64,000 nt of DNA from Scatosoma sp045650185. GTDB taxonomy: Bacteria; Bacillota; Clostridia; Christensenellales; Borkfalkiaceae. The notes below the pieces were generated by a model that saw only the letters and a program-made list of their open reading frames with translations, was not told the origin of the DNA and searched no databases. Made by a program: the position numbers and the translations under genes. The stretch is taken from NCBI GenBank assembly GCA_045650185.1, contig JAZRQY010000006.1:33041-97040 (forward strand), in the 5' to 3' direction. This document shows, piece after piece, positions 34,086-43,080 of the stretch. Within the stretch, counting starts at the first letter, position 1; the number at the start of each line of letters is the position of its first letter.

Positions 34086-34813
34086 ACAGGGCCGTCCTTA
34101 CACACGCGCGCATTCGCGCCGTTCGTCATTGCGCATACACACACGAGACAAGCGCCGATGCCACAGCCCATTCTCTCTTCCAAGGAAACAAAGCAGGTCA
34201 AGCCTTCACGCTCGGTCACCTGCTTGAGCGCGCGCAGCATCGGCAACGGCCCACACGCAAGCACTACGTCCGGACGATTGCCTTTCGCAAGGTCTGCCTC
34301 AAACGCCTGCACGGCGTTCATCTTTGCACCATAACTTCCGTCGTCGCTAACGACAACGCATTTGTCTGCTTTCTCTAATTCTTCCAGCATACAAACTGCG
34401 CCCTCGTTGCGGAAACCCATGTACGAAGAAATCTGCTTTTTGCCAAGGTATTGACGAAGGACGGAAACCAAGGGGAAAATCCCCACGCCGCCACCGACCA
34501 ACGCCACCTTTTGTTCGTTTTCCTCGACGAAAAAGCCGTTGCCAAGGGGCATCAATACGCTGAGTTGTTCTCCAACCGCCGCAGTCTTCAGCCTTTGCGT
34601 ACCTTCGCCCTTTACTTGGTAGCAGAAGGTAATCTCTCTGCCCTCCACCTTGCAAATCGCAATCGGACGGCGGAGCAAATGGCTGCCGCCTACGGCAATT
34701 TCCCCAAACTGTCCACAGCGAACCTGCACGTCTTCGTCAACACGAAAGGTGATGGAATATACGCCGTTTGCAATTTGTTTATTTTCGACAATCGTTGCCA
34801 AGTAATCTTTCAT
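34058..34813 (-). CDS. pyrK: Dihydroorotate dehydrogenase B, electron transfer subunit
   Basis: A 251-residue flavin and iron-sulfur subunit passing electrons from PyrD to NAD. FAD-binding HLLRRPIAIC, NAD-binding GGGVGIFPLV and a [2Fe-2S] cluster motif CGIGACLVCVC with a later Cys in VCKDGPVF are present. The start MKDYLATIV replaces a 21-codon longer frame that overlaps pyrF. Confidence 0.94.
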   Translation of the reverse strand: MKDYLATIVENKQIANGVYSITFRVDEDVQVRCGQFGEIAVGGSHLLRRPIAICKVEGREITFCYQVKGEGTQRLKTAAVGEQLSVLMPLGNGFFVEENEQKVALVGGGVGIFPLVSVLRQYLGKKQISSYMGFRNEGAVCMLEELEKADKCVVVSDDGSYGAKMNAVQAFEADLAKGNRPDVVLACGPLPMLRALKQVTEREGLTCFVSLEERMGCGIGACLVCVCAMTNGANARVCKDGPVFNAKDVEL

Positions 34814-34821
34814 AGCCTTTC

Positions 34822-35730
34822 TCAGTTCCCCATCTTGCCGATAACCGACGACAAGTCCTTCTGCATTGCAATGCACGCCTCACGCGCCGCATCGTAGTAA
34901 GTGCCTCCGTTCTTCTTATACGCACACAAAATCCCACGGGAGTTGTTGACGACACCGCCCAAACCGTTTGCGCCAAAGCAACTTTTCAACATCTCTGCGT
35001 TGCCGCCCTGCGCACCATAGCCGGGAATCAAGAAGAAGGTATGAGGCAACACTTCACGCAATCTTGCCGCCTCCGTAGGATGGGTTGCGCCTACCACCGC
35101 GCCTACCGCCGAATAGCCGTATTTGCCGATGGTGCTTTCCCCCCATTTTTCCACCAAGCCACCCATATATTCGTAGATGGGCTTGCCGTTTTCAAGGACG
35201 AGGTTTTGCAACTCGCCGCTGGAAGGATTCGAGGTCTTTACCAACACGAAAATACCCTTGTCGTTCTTTTCGCATTGTTCTACGAAGGGTGCGATACCGT
35301 CCGTACCCAGATAGCCGTTTACCGTCACGTAGTCGGAAGGGAAGGGCTTATAAGCGTTGCCGTTTACTTCCGTTTCCCCCAAGAAGGTCTTTGCATAGCA
35401 GGACGCCGTCGAGCCGATGTCGTTGCGCTTTGCATCCGCAATCACCACCAAGCCCTTATCCGCCGCATACTTCAAGGTTTCCTCGTACGCCTTCATGCCA
35501 GCCACGCCGTACATTTCGTAGTAGGCGATTTGCACCTTGACGGAAGGCACGATATCGTAGACGTTGTCTATGATTTTTTTGTTGAATTCAAGCACTCTCT
35601 CCGCCGCATCTTCAAAGGTCGTTGCGCCTGCCTTCATCTCATCGGGCAGATAATCAAACAGAGTGTCCAGGCCCACGCAGGTGGGGTTTTGCATTTCGAT
35701 AATTTTATCAATCAATCTATCCGTAATCAT
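34822..35730 (-). CDS. pyrF: Orotidine 5'-phosphate decarboxylase
   Basis: A 302-residue decarboxylase of the longer type 2 subfamily. The active-site motif is DAKRNDIGSTA; CVGLDT is the N-terminal block and PGYGAQGG the phosphate loop. It converts OMP to UMP. It is 22 bp downstream of pyrC. Confidence 0.94.
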   Translation of the reverse strand: MITDRLIDKIIEMQNPTCVGLDTLFDYLPDEMKAGATTFEDAAERVLEFNKKIIDNVYDIVPSVKVQIAYYEMYGVAGMKAYEETLKYAADKGLVVIADAKRNDIGSTASCYAKTFLGETEVNGNAYKPFPSDYVTVNGYLGTDGIAPFVEQCEKNDKGIFVLVKTSNPSSGELQNLVLENGKPIYEYMGGLVEKWGESTIGKYGYSAVGAVVGATHPTEAARLREVLPHTFFLIPGYGAQGGNAEMLKSCFGANGLGGVVNNSRGILCAYKKNGGTYYDAAREACIAMQKDLSSVIGKMGN

Positions 35731-35752
35731 CGTTTTATCCTTGTTTTAACCT

Positions 35753-37015
35753 TTACGCTTTGTATTTTACGTCGCCGTCTACGATGGTGTATTTGACCAC
35801 ACCGCTGAGCCTATATCCGTTGAACGGAGTATTCTTGCCCTTGGAAACAAACTTCGAGCTATCCACCGTCCATTCCTCATCCACGCCTACAATCGTAAGA
35901 TCGGCAACCTTGCCTTCGGCAATTTCGCCACCCTCTAAGCCCAAGACCTTTGCAGGCTGGTAGGACATTTTGTCGGCAATTTGAGGCAGGGTAAGCGTGC
36001 CCGTCTTATACAGATACTCTAAGGCAAAGCCAAGCGAGGTTTCAATCCCGCTGATGCCAAATGCCGCCAAGGGATATTCCACGTTTTTATCATCCGCGTG
36101 GTGAGGAGCGTGGTCGGTGACGATACAATCGAGCGTACCGTCCTTCAAGCCCTCGAGTATTGCCTGCCTATCCTTCTCCTCACGAATGGGGGGATTTACT
36201 TTCGTGTTCGTATCGTAGCCGAGAATCACCTCGTCCGTCGCCGCGAAGTAATGGGGGCAGGTTTCTGCCGTAACCTTGACGCCTGCGCGTTTCGCATCGC
36301 GAATGAGGCGCACGCCGCTATACGTCGAAACGTGGCAGATGTGCACGGGGCAATCGAGCTCCTCTGCCAAGGCAAGCTCTCTGGCGATAATCACGTCCTC
36401 TGCCGCACGAGGAATCCCCTTAATCCCTGCAATCGTTGCGGACAAGCCCTCGTGCACCGAGCCGCCGTCCACCAAATCCTTATCCTCACAATGGCAGAGG
36501 CATTTCAAACCAAAGCCCTTTGCGTACAGCATCGCGTTGTACATGAGGCGAGCGTTCTTTACCGCTACGCCGTCGTCGGAAATTGCCACCGCGCCTGCCT
36601 TTTGCATACCGCCGATTGCCGCAAGCTCTTCGCCCTTGCTACCCTTCGTAATTGCGCCGATGGGGTGAATTTTACAGAGGTTGACCTCTTTCGCCCTCGT
36701 CTTGATATAGCTAACGACGACCTTGTTATCCACGACGGGATTCGTGTTGGGCATACAGCATACCTGCGTAAAGCCACCCTTCACCGCCGCCTGCGCGCCG
36801 CTTTCGATGTTTTCTTTTTTCTCAAAGCCCGGCTCACGCAGATGCACGTGGATATCGATAAGACCGGGGAAGACGTGCAAACCGCTTGCATCCACCACCG
36901 TTTCGCCGTCCACGCAGATACTGTCGGCAATCTTTACGATTTTACCTTCCTGCACCAAGACGTCCTTTTTCACCAAGCCGTCTCTCAATACCAAAGTACC
37001 GTTTTTGATAATCAT
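35753..37015 (-). CDS. pyrC: Dihydroorotase
   Basis: A 420-residue type I amidohydrolase: metal ligands HVHLREPG, later HCEDKDL, HICHVST and DHAPHH. GIETSLGFALEYL is typical of the class. It cyclises carbamoyl aspartate. Overlap with pyrB is 4 bp. Confidence 0.95.
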   Translation of the reverse strand: MIIKNGTLVLRDGLVKKDVLVQEGKIVKIADSICVDGETVVDASGLHVFPGLIDIHVHLREPGFEKKENIESGAQAAVKGGFTQVCCMPNTNPVVDNKVVVSYIKTRAKEVNLCKIHPIGAITKGSKGEELAAIGGMQKAGAVAISDDGVAVKNARLMYNAMLYAKGFGLKCLCHCEDKDLVDGGSVHEGLSATIAGIKGIPRAAEDVIIARELALAEELDCPVHICHVSTYSGVRLIRDAKRAGVKVTAETCPHYFAATDEVILGYDTNTKVNPPIREEKDRQAILEGLKDGTLDCIVTDHAPHHADDKNVEYPLAAFGISGIETSLGFALEYLYKTGTLTLPQIADKMSYQPAKVLGLEGGEIAEGKVADLTIVGVDEEWTVDSSKFVSKGKNTPFNGYRLSGVVKYTIVDGDVKYKA

Positions 37016-37941
37016 GCGTTTGCCTCCCTATATTCGTTCAACAGTTTCAGCAGCGCCATACGCACCGCTACCCCCGACAATACTTGGTCTTCGATACGGC
37101 TTCTCTCGTGGTCGATTACACCGCTGGAGAGTTCCACGCCACGGTTGACAGGACCGGGGTGCATCACGATTGCGTTGGGGCTAGCATACGAGAGCATTTT
37201 CTCATCCACGCCGTAGAACGCCGCATATTCCCCCAGCGAGGGGAAGTTGCCTGCCTGCTGGCGTTCCAGCTGAATTCTAAGCCCCATTACGACGTCTGCG
37301 CCATCCAAAGCCTCTTCACGGCTGTGGCACAGCTTTGCGCCCAGCTTGTCTATACTTCTTGGAATCAGCGTTTCAGGGGCGTACATTCTCACCTCTGCGC
37401 CCATCGTCTTTAAGCCAAAGAGGTTGGATTTCGCCACGCGCGAGTGTTTGATATCGCCAAGGATCGCCACCTTCAAGCCCTTCAAACTACCGAACGTTTC
37501 CTGCATCGTCAACATATCGAGGAGGGCCTGAGAGGGATGCTCGTTCATGCCGTCACCTGCGTTCAAAACGCTTGCCTTCACCGTCTTTGCCAAAAGGTGC
37601 GGCGCGCCGCCCATCGGGTGTCGAATGACGATGAAATCATTCTTCTGCGCGTCCAGCGTCTTACCCGTATCAATCAAGGTTTCCCCCTTCGCCACCGAGG
37701 AGTTGCCCGCCACGATATTGATGGTGGTTGCGCCTAAGTACTTCGCCGCCTGCTCGAAGCTGGTGCGCGTGCGAGTCGAGTTCTCATAGAACACAACGGT
37801 CGCCGTTTTACCTGCCAAGTCGTCCATTTTCTTTTCGCCGTTTTGAATGCGCCGTTTCATCTGCGCCGCAAGGTTTAAAATTTCGGAAATTTCTTCCTCG
37901 CTTGCATCAATCAGCCCCAGTACGTCCTTTCTTTTCAGCAT
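37012..37941 (-). CDS. pyrB: Aspartate carbamoyltransferase catalytic subunit
   Basis: A 309-residue transferase: carbamoyl-phosphate motif STRTRTSFE, HPMGGAPHLL, EHPSQALLDM. First gene of pyrB-pyrC-pyrF-pyrK-pyrD-pyrE. No pyrI regulatory chain or pyrR is in the window. AGGAG precedes the ATG. The leader contains an attenuator-like structure. Confidence 0.96.
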   Translation of the reverse strand: MLKRKDVLGLIDASEEEISEILNLAAQMKRRIQNGEKKMDDLAGKTATVVFYENSTRTRTSFEQAAKYLGATTINIVAGNSSVAKGETLIDTGKTLDAQKNDFIVIRHPMGGAPHLLAKTVKASVLNAGDGMNEHPSQALLDMLTMQETFGSLKGLKVAILGDIKHSRVAKSNLFGLKTMGAEVRMYAPETLIPRSIDKLGAKLCHSREEALDGADVVMGLRIQLERQQAGNFPSLGEYAAFYGVDEKMLSYASPNAIVMHPGPVNRGVELSSGVIDHERSRIEDQVLSGVAVRMALLKLLNEYREANA

Positions 37942-37960
37942 CTTCTTCTCCTATTCGTAT

Positions 37961-38006
37961 AAAAAAAGTCTTGGGCGTAGTACCCAAGACTTCACTTCGG
38001 CACTAC
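37961..38006 (-). promoter_or_regulatory. Attenuator in the pyr leader: terminator with an overlapping antiterminator
   Basis: On the minus strand a 9-bp stem AGTCTTGGG/CCCAAGACT (37967-37975 with 37983-37991) plus a 7-nt loop and T-run forms a terminator 20 bp before pyrB. GTAGTGCC (37999-38006) can pair over 8 bp (one G-U) with GGTACTAC (37977-37984), which would break the terminator. No PyrR-box-like sequence is seen. Confidence 0.7.
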
Positions 38007-38027
38007 TTCCGCCGTTTTCTTCCGTCT

Positions 38028-38056
38028 ATTATAGCATAGTTTTTTTCATTTGTAAA
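38028..38056 (-). promoter_or_regulatory. Promoter of the pyr operon
   Basis: TTTACA (38051-38056), 17 bp, TATAAT (38028-38033) on the minus strand. Transcription would start near 38021, leaving an 80-nt leader before pyrB. Confidence 0.85.
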
Positions 38057-38117
38057 GGATATAAACCGCCCCTAATGGAAAAAATAATATTTTTTCTATT
38101 ATCTGTGCCAAAAAAAC

Positions 38118-38819
38118 TCAATCAACGCGTATTTCCGTGAGGGTAAAGTTTGCCTTGTCGCAAGCGGTAAGATAATAGGTAATTCCGTTCCTTTCCGTGC
38201 GCAACGGGAAGTAGGACGCGCCGTGAATATGCCCGAAGACGACGGCGCAAACGCCGTTCTCTTCAAACAGCCGTGTAAACTCCGTTTCCCCATTCTTCAG
38301 CGAGAAAGGCGGATAGTGCATCAGCACCACCAACTTATCCCCCTCTTCCATCAAGCGACGAGCATCGGCAAACGCAAGCTTAAAGCGCGCCGCCTCACGA
38401 TGATACAGCTTTTCGTCTTGCTCGGAAAAATCAGGACTGCCGGGACAAGTCCACCCACGCGAGCCGACAAACACCAGCCCCCCGATTTTCAGGGCGTCCG
38501 TCTGCAGGAAAGCATAGCTTTCGTCCGGCGCAGACGCGCGGATTTTTCCAATGCCGTTCCACCAATAATCGTGGTTGCCACGCACGAAAATCTTTCGCCC
38601 GGGAAGCTCCTTTAATTGCTTTAAATCCTCCACCGCATCGGAAAGCTTCATCGCCCAGCTGACGTCCCCTGCAATCAGCACGACGTCCTCTTCCGACACC
38701 TTTTCCAGCCAGTCCTTTTTAATTTTTTCAAGGTGATTTTCCCATCCGCCACCGAACACGTTCATAGGCTTGTCCGAGGTCGTAGACAGATGCAAATCGC
38801 CGATTGCAAATATCTTCAT
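38118..38819 (-). CDS. Calcineurin-like metallophosphoesterase
   Basis: A 233-residue phosphoesterase with the full metal-ligand series: GDLHLS, AGDVSW, RGNHDYWW, HYPPFS and GHIHGA. The substrate is unknown. The protein is of the predicted phosphohydrolase subgroup common in Clostridia. There is no Shine-Dalgarno site: TATAAT ends 6 nt before the ATG. Confidence 0.88.
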   Translation of the reverse strand: MKIFAIGDLHLSTTSDKPMNVFGGGWENHLEKIKKDWLEKVSEEDVVLIAGDVSWAMKLSDAVEDLKQLKELPGRKIFVRGNHDYWWNGIGKIRASAPDESYAFLQTDALKIGGLVFVGSRGWTCPGSPDFSEQDEKLYHREAARFKLAFADARRLMEEGDKLVVLMHYPPFSLKNGETEFTRLFEENGVCAVVFGHIHGASYFPLRTERNGITYYLTACDKANFTLTEIRVD

Positions 38820-38825
38820 ACACTC

Positions 38826-38854
38826 ATTATAACAGCTTTCTAAAAAAAAGGCAA
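38826..38854 (-). promoter_or_regulatory. Promoter giving a leaderless phosphoesterase transcript
   Basis: TTGCCT (38849-38854), 17 bp, TATAAT (38826-38831) on the minus strand, then 6 nt to the ATG. Confidence 0.65.
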
Positions 38855-38887
38855 GTTTTTTCTTTTACTCTACACCGACTTTCACGC

Positions 38888-38920
38888 AAAAACGAACGCC
38901 CCTCTTTTGGAGAGGCGTTT
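38888..38920 (-). terminator. Terminator of the Cys-rich protein gene
   Basis: AAACGCCTC-TCCAAAA-GAGGGGCGTT followed by CGTTTTTG on the minus strand, 30 bp after the 38950 stop. Confidence 0.8.
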
Positions 38921-38949
38921 GCAATTTGCCTTTGGTAAGGCGTATGTAC

Positions 38950-39606
38950 TTAGCACTTATTGCCACACGGCTTAGTACGAGGATACAGCGGCAGTTCAAA
39001 GAACCCTGCGCACACCTCTTGCGAATACTCCTGCGCGGGAGGAATGGCGCAATATCCGTAGGTAGGAACGAGGATTTCCACCGGCATCGAAACCTTCAAA
39101 ATCACCGTGATACACAGGTTTGCAACGAAGGTATTGTTCGTGGCGTCAAAGGTTGCGTCAGGGGCAACGATACTAACCACCGCGCGCACCGTAAACGGCA
39201 TAATCGAGGGGGCAGGTACGTAAAGAAGCACGTCTTGGGGCAAGGTAACCGTCGCCGTTGCTCTGCCTTCCGTACCGTTCGCATCGGTGAATAAAACCTC
39301 TACGGGAGCGCTGACTGTCGCCTGCACTCTGGCGCAGTTTTTATCCGCTTGGCGGTCAATCACGAGATTGGAAACCGTTGCATCGGCGCTCAAAGAACGG
39401 GCGCTGACAAACGTCAAGGGATAGGTGACGGTCGTCGGCTCGATATCCTCCAAAGTCAGGGTATAGCCTGTAAGCTGTGTTTGCTTGATGCCTGCATCAA
39501 AAATCTTTTCCGCCTGGATACAAACCTTTTCCGTCAGACCTGCCAACGGGTTTCCCGATACCGGTCCGGGACATTTGTCCGATTGGAAATTCGAATAAAA
39601 GGACAT
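38950..39606 (-). CDS. Cys-containing beta-rich protein, probable spore-surface protein
   Basis: A 218-residue protein with Cys near both ends (KCPGP, EKVCIQ, GYCAIPP, EVCAGFF, PCGNKC) and a central all-beta region with TLTLEDIEPTT and repeated Val/Thr strands. It has no signal peptide or membrane segment. From memory it resembles Clostridial spore coat or exosporium-type proteins (CsxC-like), but this needs a search. AGGAGGT gives a strong start. Neighbours are a LysM protein and spoVB, which fits a spore role. Confidence 0.6.
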   Translation of the reverse strand: MSFYSNFQSDKCPGPVSGNPLAGLTEKVCIQAEKIFDAGIKQTQLTGYTLTLEDIEPTTVTYPLTFVSARSLSADATVSNLVIDRQADKNCARVQATVSAPVEVLFTDANGTEGRATATVTLPQDVLLYVPAPSIMPFTVRAVVSIVAPDATFDATNNTFVANLCITVILKVSMPVEILVPTYGYCAIPPAQEYSQEVCAGFFELPLYPRTKPCGNKC

Positions 39607-39691
39607 AATATTACCTCCTATGCGCGAACAATCAACACAATTTCGCGCTTTGTTGTCTATGGTACACTATATGCAAGTCTTTTTAAAACTG

Positions 39692-39970
39692 TTACAGACG
39701 CACACGCATACCAAGGTAAAACACCTGCGTACCGTTGCTTTTTACATACGCTTTTTCGCTGCCGCAAAGCAAAGCTTTGCTATCCCCCACCTGCACCGTA
39801 TACAGAGGCCGAGGCTCAGGCACGCGAAGCAGCTGTCCCTCGTAGACCTCCTCATTTAAATCATTCTCCGCCGCCAAGGCATACGCCGTCGTATTCAGCC
39901 CTGTTGCAATCGCGCGCAAGGTCTGCCCTCGTTTTACCTTATACCATTTTTGTTCTTTCAATTTCAACAT
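39692..39970 (-). CDS. LysM-domain protein
   Basis: A 92-residue protein with one LysM module at about 9-51 (WYKVKRGQTLRAIATGLN ... GQLLRVPE), which binds peptidoglycan or acts in coat assembly. A 40-residue tail of unclear nature follows. No signal peptide is seen, as in many spore-associated LysM proteins (e.g. SafA-type). It is divergent from spoVB with 72 bp between them. Confidence 0.75.
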   Translation of the reverse strand: MLKLKEQKWYKVKRGQTLRAIATGLNTTAYALAAENDLNEEVYEGQLLRVPEPRPLYTVQVGDSKALLCGSEKAYVKSNGTQVFYLGMRVRL

Positions 39971-40042
39971 AGTATACTATATATGCTAAAACTTGTAAAA
40001 TATGCCCTCATATTTTCCGCACTATCGCCGTAAAATAGAGGT

Positions 40043-41545
40043 ATGAACAAGCCTTCTATTTTCAAAAATACAGCCGTTATCACCGCTATCGCTTGCTTTG
40101 AGCGCGCACTCGGCTTTTTATATCGTATTCTACTTGCTCGTCTACTCGGGGCAGAGGGAATGGGAATCTACCAAATCGCCCTCTCCCACTTCTTTCTGTT
40201 TCAAACGGCGGCTGGGGGCGGTATTCCCGTCAGCCTATCACGCACCGTTTCCCGCCTGAACGCAGAAAACCAAAGCAGGCGCACCGGCGGAGCGTTGCTG
40301 TCAGCGCTCATCCTCGCAGGGGGAATATCCATTCTCCTCACCCTGATTTTCTTGCCGCTTATAGGCAAAATCCCCCTCTTTGCCGCAGACGCGCCCGTCT
40401 TAAAAATCTTACTTAGCGCCCTCACCGCCACCGCCGTATATATGGCAATCAAAGGGTTTTTCTGGGGAAATAAACAGTTCCTCGCACCTGCGCTGTTTGA
40501 AATCGTAGAGGAAATTTCCACCGTGCTTTTGGGGGTTTTACTTCTCACGAACGTGCAAAACCTATCTCCGATAGAGGGGGCGCGCAGAGCCGCTTGGGCG
40601 AACTCAATCGCAGACATATTCATCTGCGCTGTCGCGTGCATCACCCTGCTTAGTAAGAGGATAAAATGGAGCAGCCCCACCCCCTTTATACAGCCCCTTA
40701 TAAAAGCCGCCGCGCCGATTACCGCCGTGCGTTCAGGGGCGACCTTAGTGAACGCCGCCGTGGCGGCGCTGCTCCCTGCGATGCTGATACGCTCAGGCAT
40801 GTCCGAAAGCGCCGCCCTGCAAGCCTTTGGCGTTGTAACAGGCATGGTATTGCCCCTCGTCTGTATTCCCTTAACGCTCATCGGATCGCTGTCGATCGTC
40901 CTCGTTCCAGAGCTTGCGGAAGACCACCAAAAACGCAACGCAAAGCGTCTACAAGAAAAGGTGGAAAACGGGATATTTTTCACCATTATCGTGCCCTGCA
41001 TTCTCCTTCCCCTGTTTATGGCGGTAGGAAAGCCGATGGCATCGCTCATATACCAGAGCGAATTGGCAGGGGAAATGCTCCCCCGTATCGCCTTTCTACT
41101 GTTGCCTATGAGCGTCAACGCAATCCTCGTCAGTATTTTGAATTCCTTAGGCTATGAAAAGCAGACCTTTTCCTTTTCTTTGGCAGGCTCGGCGGCGTTT
41201 CTTACCTGCATCCTTTTCTTGCCTGCCTACGCAGGAATCTACGCCTATCCTATCGGACTGTTTCTATCGCTGACAATCGAGGTAATTTGCGCCTGGATAC
41301 TATTAAAAAAGTATTGTCCGCTCTCCCGAAAATTTTACCGCAAAGCTTTGCTTTGTGTCGGTCTAACCACGCCGATAGGACTCCTTGGGCAGATTCTTTG
41401 GAAGGGGGTTTCCATTTTTTTGGGGGAATGGCAATCCACCATTTTCACCGCCGTCCTGATCGCCCTCTGCACGGCTATACTGTACGCCGTTTTGAAATTA
41501 TTACCGATTGCAAAAAAACGCAAAAAAAATTTCCACACCCCTTGA
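40043..41545 (+). CDS. spoVB: Stage V sporulation protein B-like flippase
   Basis: A 500-residue MOP-superfamily membrane protein with about 14 hydrophobic segments. The N-terminus (FERALGFLYRILLARLLGAEGMGIYQ) and the GGGIPVSLSR block are typical of SpoVB/YtgP, lipid flippases for spore cortex peptidoglycan precursors. A plain MurJ role is possible. A TAAAAT hexamer lies 6 nt before the ATG, with AGAGGT directly adjoining, so start context is ambiguous. Its stop overlaps the -35 of pgi. Confidence 0.85.
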   Translation: MNKPSIFKNTAVITAIACFERALGFLYRILLARLLGAEGMGIYQIALSHFFLFQTAAGGGIPVSLSRTVSRLNAENQSRRTGGALLSALILAGGISILLTLIFLPLIGKIPLFAADAPVLKILLSALTATAVYMAIKGFFWGNKQFLAPALFEIVEEISTVLLGVLLLTNVQNLSPIEGARRAAWANSIADIFICAVACITLLSKRIKWSSPTPFIQPLIKAAAPITAVRSGATLVNAAVAALLPAMLIRSGMSESAALQAFGVVTGMVLPLVCIPLTLIGSLSIVLVPELAEDHQKRNAKRLQEKVENGIFFTIIVPCILLPLFMAVGKPMASLIYQSELAGEMLPRIAFLLLPMSVNAILVSILNSLGYEKQTFSFSLAGSAAFLTCILFLPAYAGIYAYPIGLFLSLTIEVICAWILLKKYCPLSRKFYRKALLCVGLTTPIGLLGQILWKGVSIFLGEWQSTIFTAVLIALCTAILYAVLKLLPIAKKRKKNFHTP

Positions 41546-41570
41546 CAACCCTATGCTTTTTTAGTACAAT
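41542..41570 (+). promoter_or_regulatory. Promoter of pgi
   Basis: TTGACA (41542-41547), 17 bp, TACAAT (41565-41570). The -35 contains the spoVB stop codon. Confidence 0.85.
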
Positions 41571-41579
41571 ATACGTAAA

Positions 41580-41596
41580 CTGACAAGTCTTGTCAG
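41580..41596 (+). promoter_or_regulatory. Perfect palindrome at the start of the pgi transcript
   Basis: CTGACAAG-T-CTTGTCAG at 41580-41596 begins about 4 nt after the predicted transcription start. It may be a repressor operator or a 5' hairpin that stabilises the mRNA. Confidence 0.55.
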
Positions 41597-41623
41597 CTTT
41601 GACTTTATCACCTGGAGGTTTGT

Positions 41624-43057
41624 ATGGGATACAAGACGAGAGAATGGCGTAAATCAATGCGCGTCGTTTTAGACTACAACAACATGACGGAAAAGTTTTT
41701 AGGCAAAGAGGGCTTTTCGGAAAAAGACCTTCGCGCCTTAGCGCCCAAGGCAAAAGCCGCCTTTGAATATGTAAACGCTAACCGTGGCAAAGACGAGTTG
41801 TATATGGGCTGGACGGAGCTCCCTTACAACCAAACGGAAATCGTCGAAGATATCCTTGCAACGGCAAAGACCGTCCGCAAGAAATTCCAGTACTTCGTCG
41901 TGCTCGGTATCGGCGGTAGCGCGCTTGGCCCTATCATGGCGTTTAACGCTCTGTGCCACCTGCACTACAACGATTTGCCCAAGTATAAGAGAAAAGGCCC
42001 CAAATTCTACGTGGAAGACAACGTTGACCCCGTAAGAATGCGCGACCTTTTGGACGTTATCGAACCGGAAAAGACCTGCTTTAACGTCATTTCGAAGTCG
42101 GGCGCAACCAGCGAAACGATGACCCAGTACTTAATCCTCCTCGACCTTTTGACGAAGGCTGGCGTTCCTGTAAAAGACAACGTTATCTTCACCACCGACG
42201 AAAAGAGGGGCAACCTTAAAAAGATTTCCGACGAATGCGGTGGCATTAAGAGCTACGTTCTTCCCGACGGCGTGGGCGGCAGATTTTCTCAGCTTTGCCC
42301 GGTAGGGTTGTTGCCCGCGGCGGTGCTGGGCATTGATATCAAGGGCTTACTTGCCGGCGCGGCGTACATGGACAGCCTTTGCACTAAGCCTTCTATTTAT
42401 AAGAACCCCGCGCTCGCGTGCGCGGCGTTGCAGATTGCGGCGATGGAACAGGGCAAAAACGTAGGCGTTATGATGCCCTACTCGGATAATCTCAAATACC
42501 TTGCAGATTGGTACTGCCAATTGTGGGCAGAATCCTTGGGCAAAAACGTCACCCTCGACGGCAAGCCCTGCAACGTTGGACAAACGCCTGTCAAATCGCT
42601 CGGCGTAACCGACCAGCATTCGCAGGTACAGCTGTATACGGAAGGCCCCTACGATAAGGTAATCACCTTCCTGTCCTTGAGAAAGTACGGTTGCGAAATG
42701 CCCATTCCTCACGGCTGTGAAAACATCCCCGACGTATCCTTCCTCGGCGGACATACGATGGAAGAACTGATCCAAGCGGAAAATGCCGCTACCGCATACG
42801 CGTTGACCAAAGCAGGCAGAATGAATTACACTCTTTGGCTGCCTGAACTCAATGCATTTACGCTCGGTCAGCTGTTGTTCCTGTTTGAATTGCAAACGGC
42901 ATACGCAGGCGCGATGCTCAACATCGACACCTTCAATCAGCCGGGCGTTGAAGAAGGCAAAAAGGCAACCTTTGCCCTACTCGGAAAGCGAGGCTACGAG
43001 GCAAAGAAAGAGGAACTGGATAGCCTGCCTGAAAAGGAAGATAAATATATCGTATAA
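41624..43057 (+). CDS. pgi: Glucose-6-phosphate isomerase
   Basis: A 477-residue isomerase for glucose 6-phosphate and fructose 6-phosphate. GIGGSALGP (about 92-100), SKSGATSETM and the C-terminal QPGVEEGKK motif match the family. GGAGG 5 nt before the ATG sets the start. It has its own promoter with a palindromic site and is followed by a multi-hairpin repeat and a terminator. Confidence 0.95.
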   Translation: MGYKTREWRKSMRVVLDYNNMTEKFLGKEGFSEKDLRALAPKAKAAFEYVNANRGKDELYMGWTELPYNQTEIVEDILATAKTVRKKFQYFVVLGIGGSALGPIMAFNALCHLHYNDLPKYKRKGPKFYVEDNVDPVRMRDLLDVIEPEKTCFNVISKSGATSETMTQYLILLDLLTKAGVPVKDNVIFTTDEKRGNLKKISDECGGIKSYVLPDGVGGRFSQLCPVGLLPAAVLGIDIKGLLAGAAYMDSLCTKPSIYKNPALACAALQIAAMEQGKNVGVMMPYSDNLKYLADWYCQLWAESLGKNVTLDGKPCNVGQTPVKSLGVTDQHSQVQLYTEGPYDKVITFLSLRKYGCEMPIPHGCENIPDVSFLGGHTMEELIQAENAATAYALTKAGRMNYTLWLPELNAFTLGQLLFLFELQTAYAGAMLNIDTFNQPGVEEGKKATFALLGKRGYEAKKEELDSLPEKEDKYIV

Positions 43058-43080
43058 AAACTAAGTTTGCCCTTCGGGCA

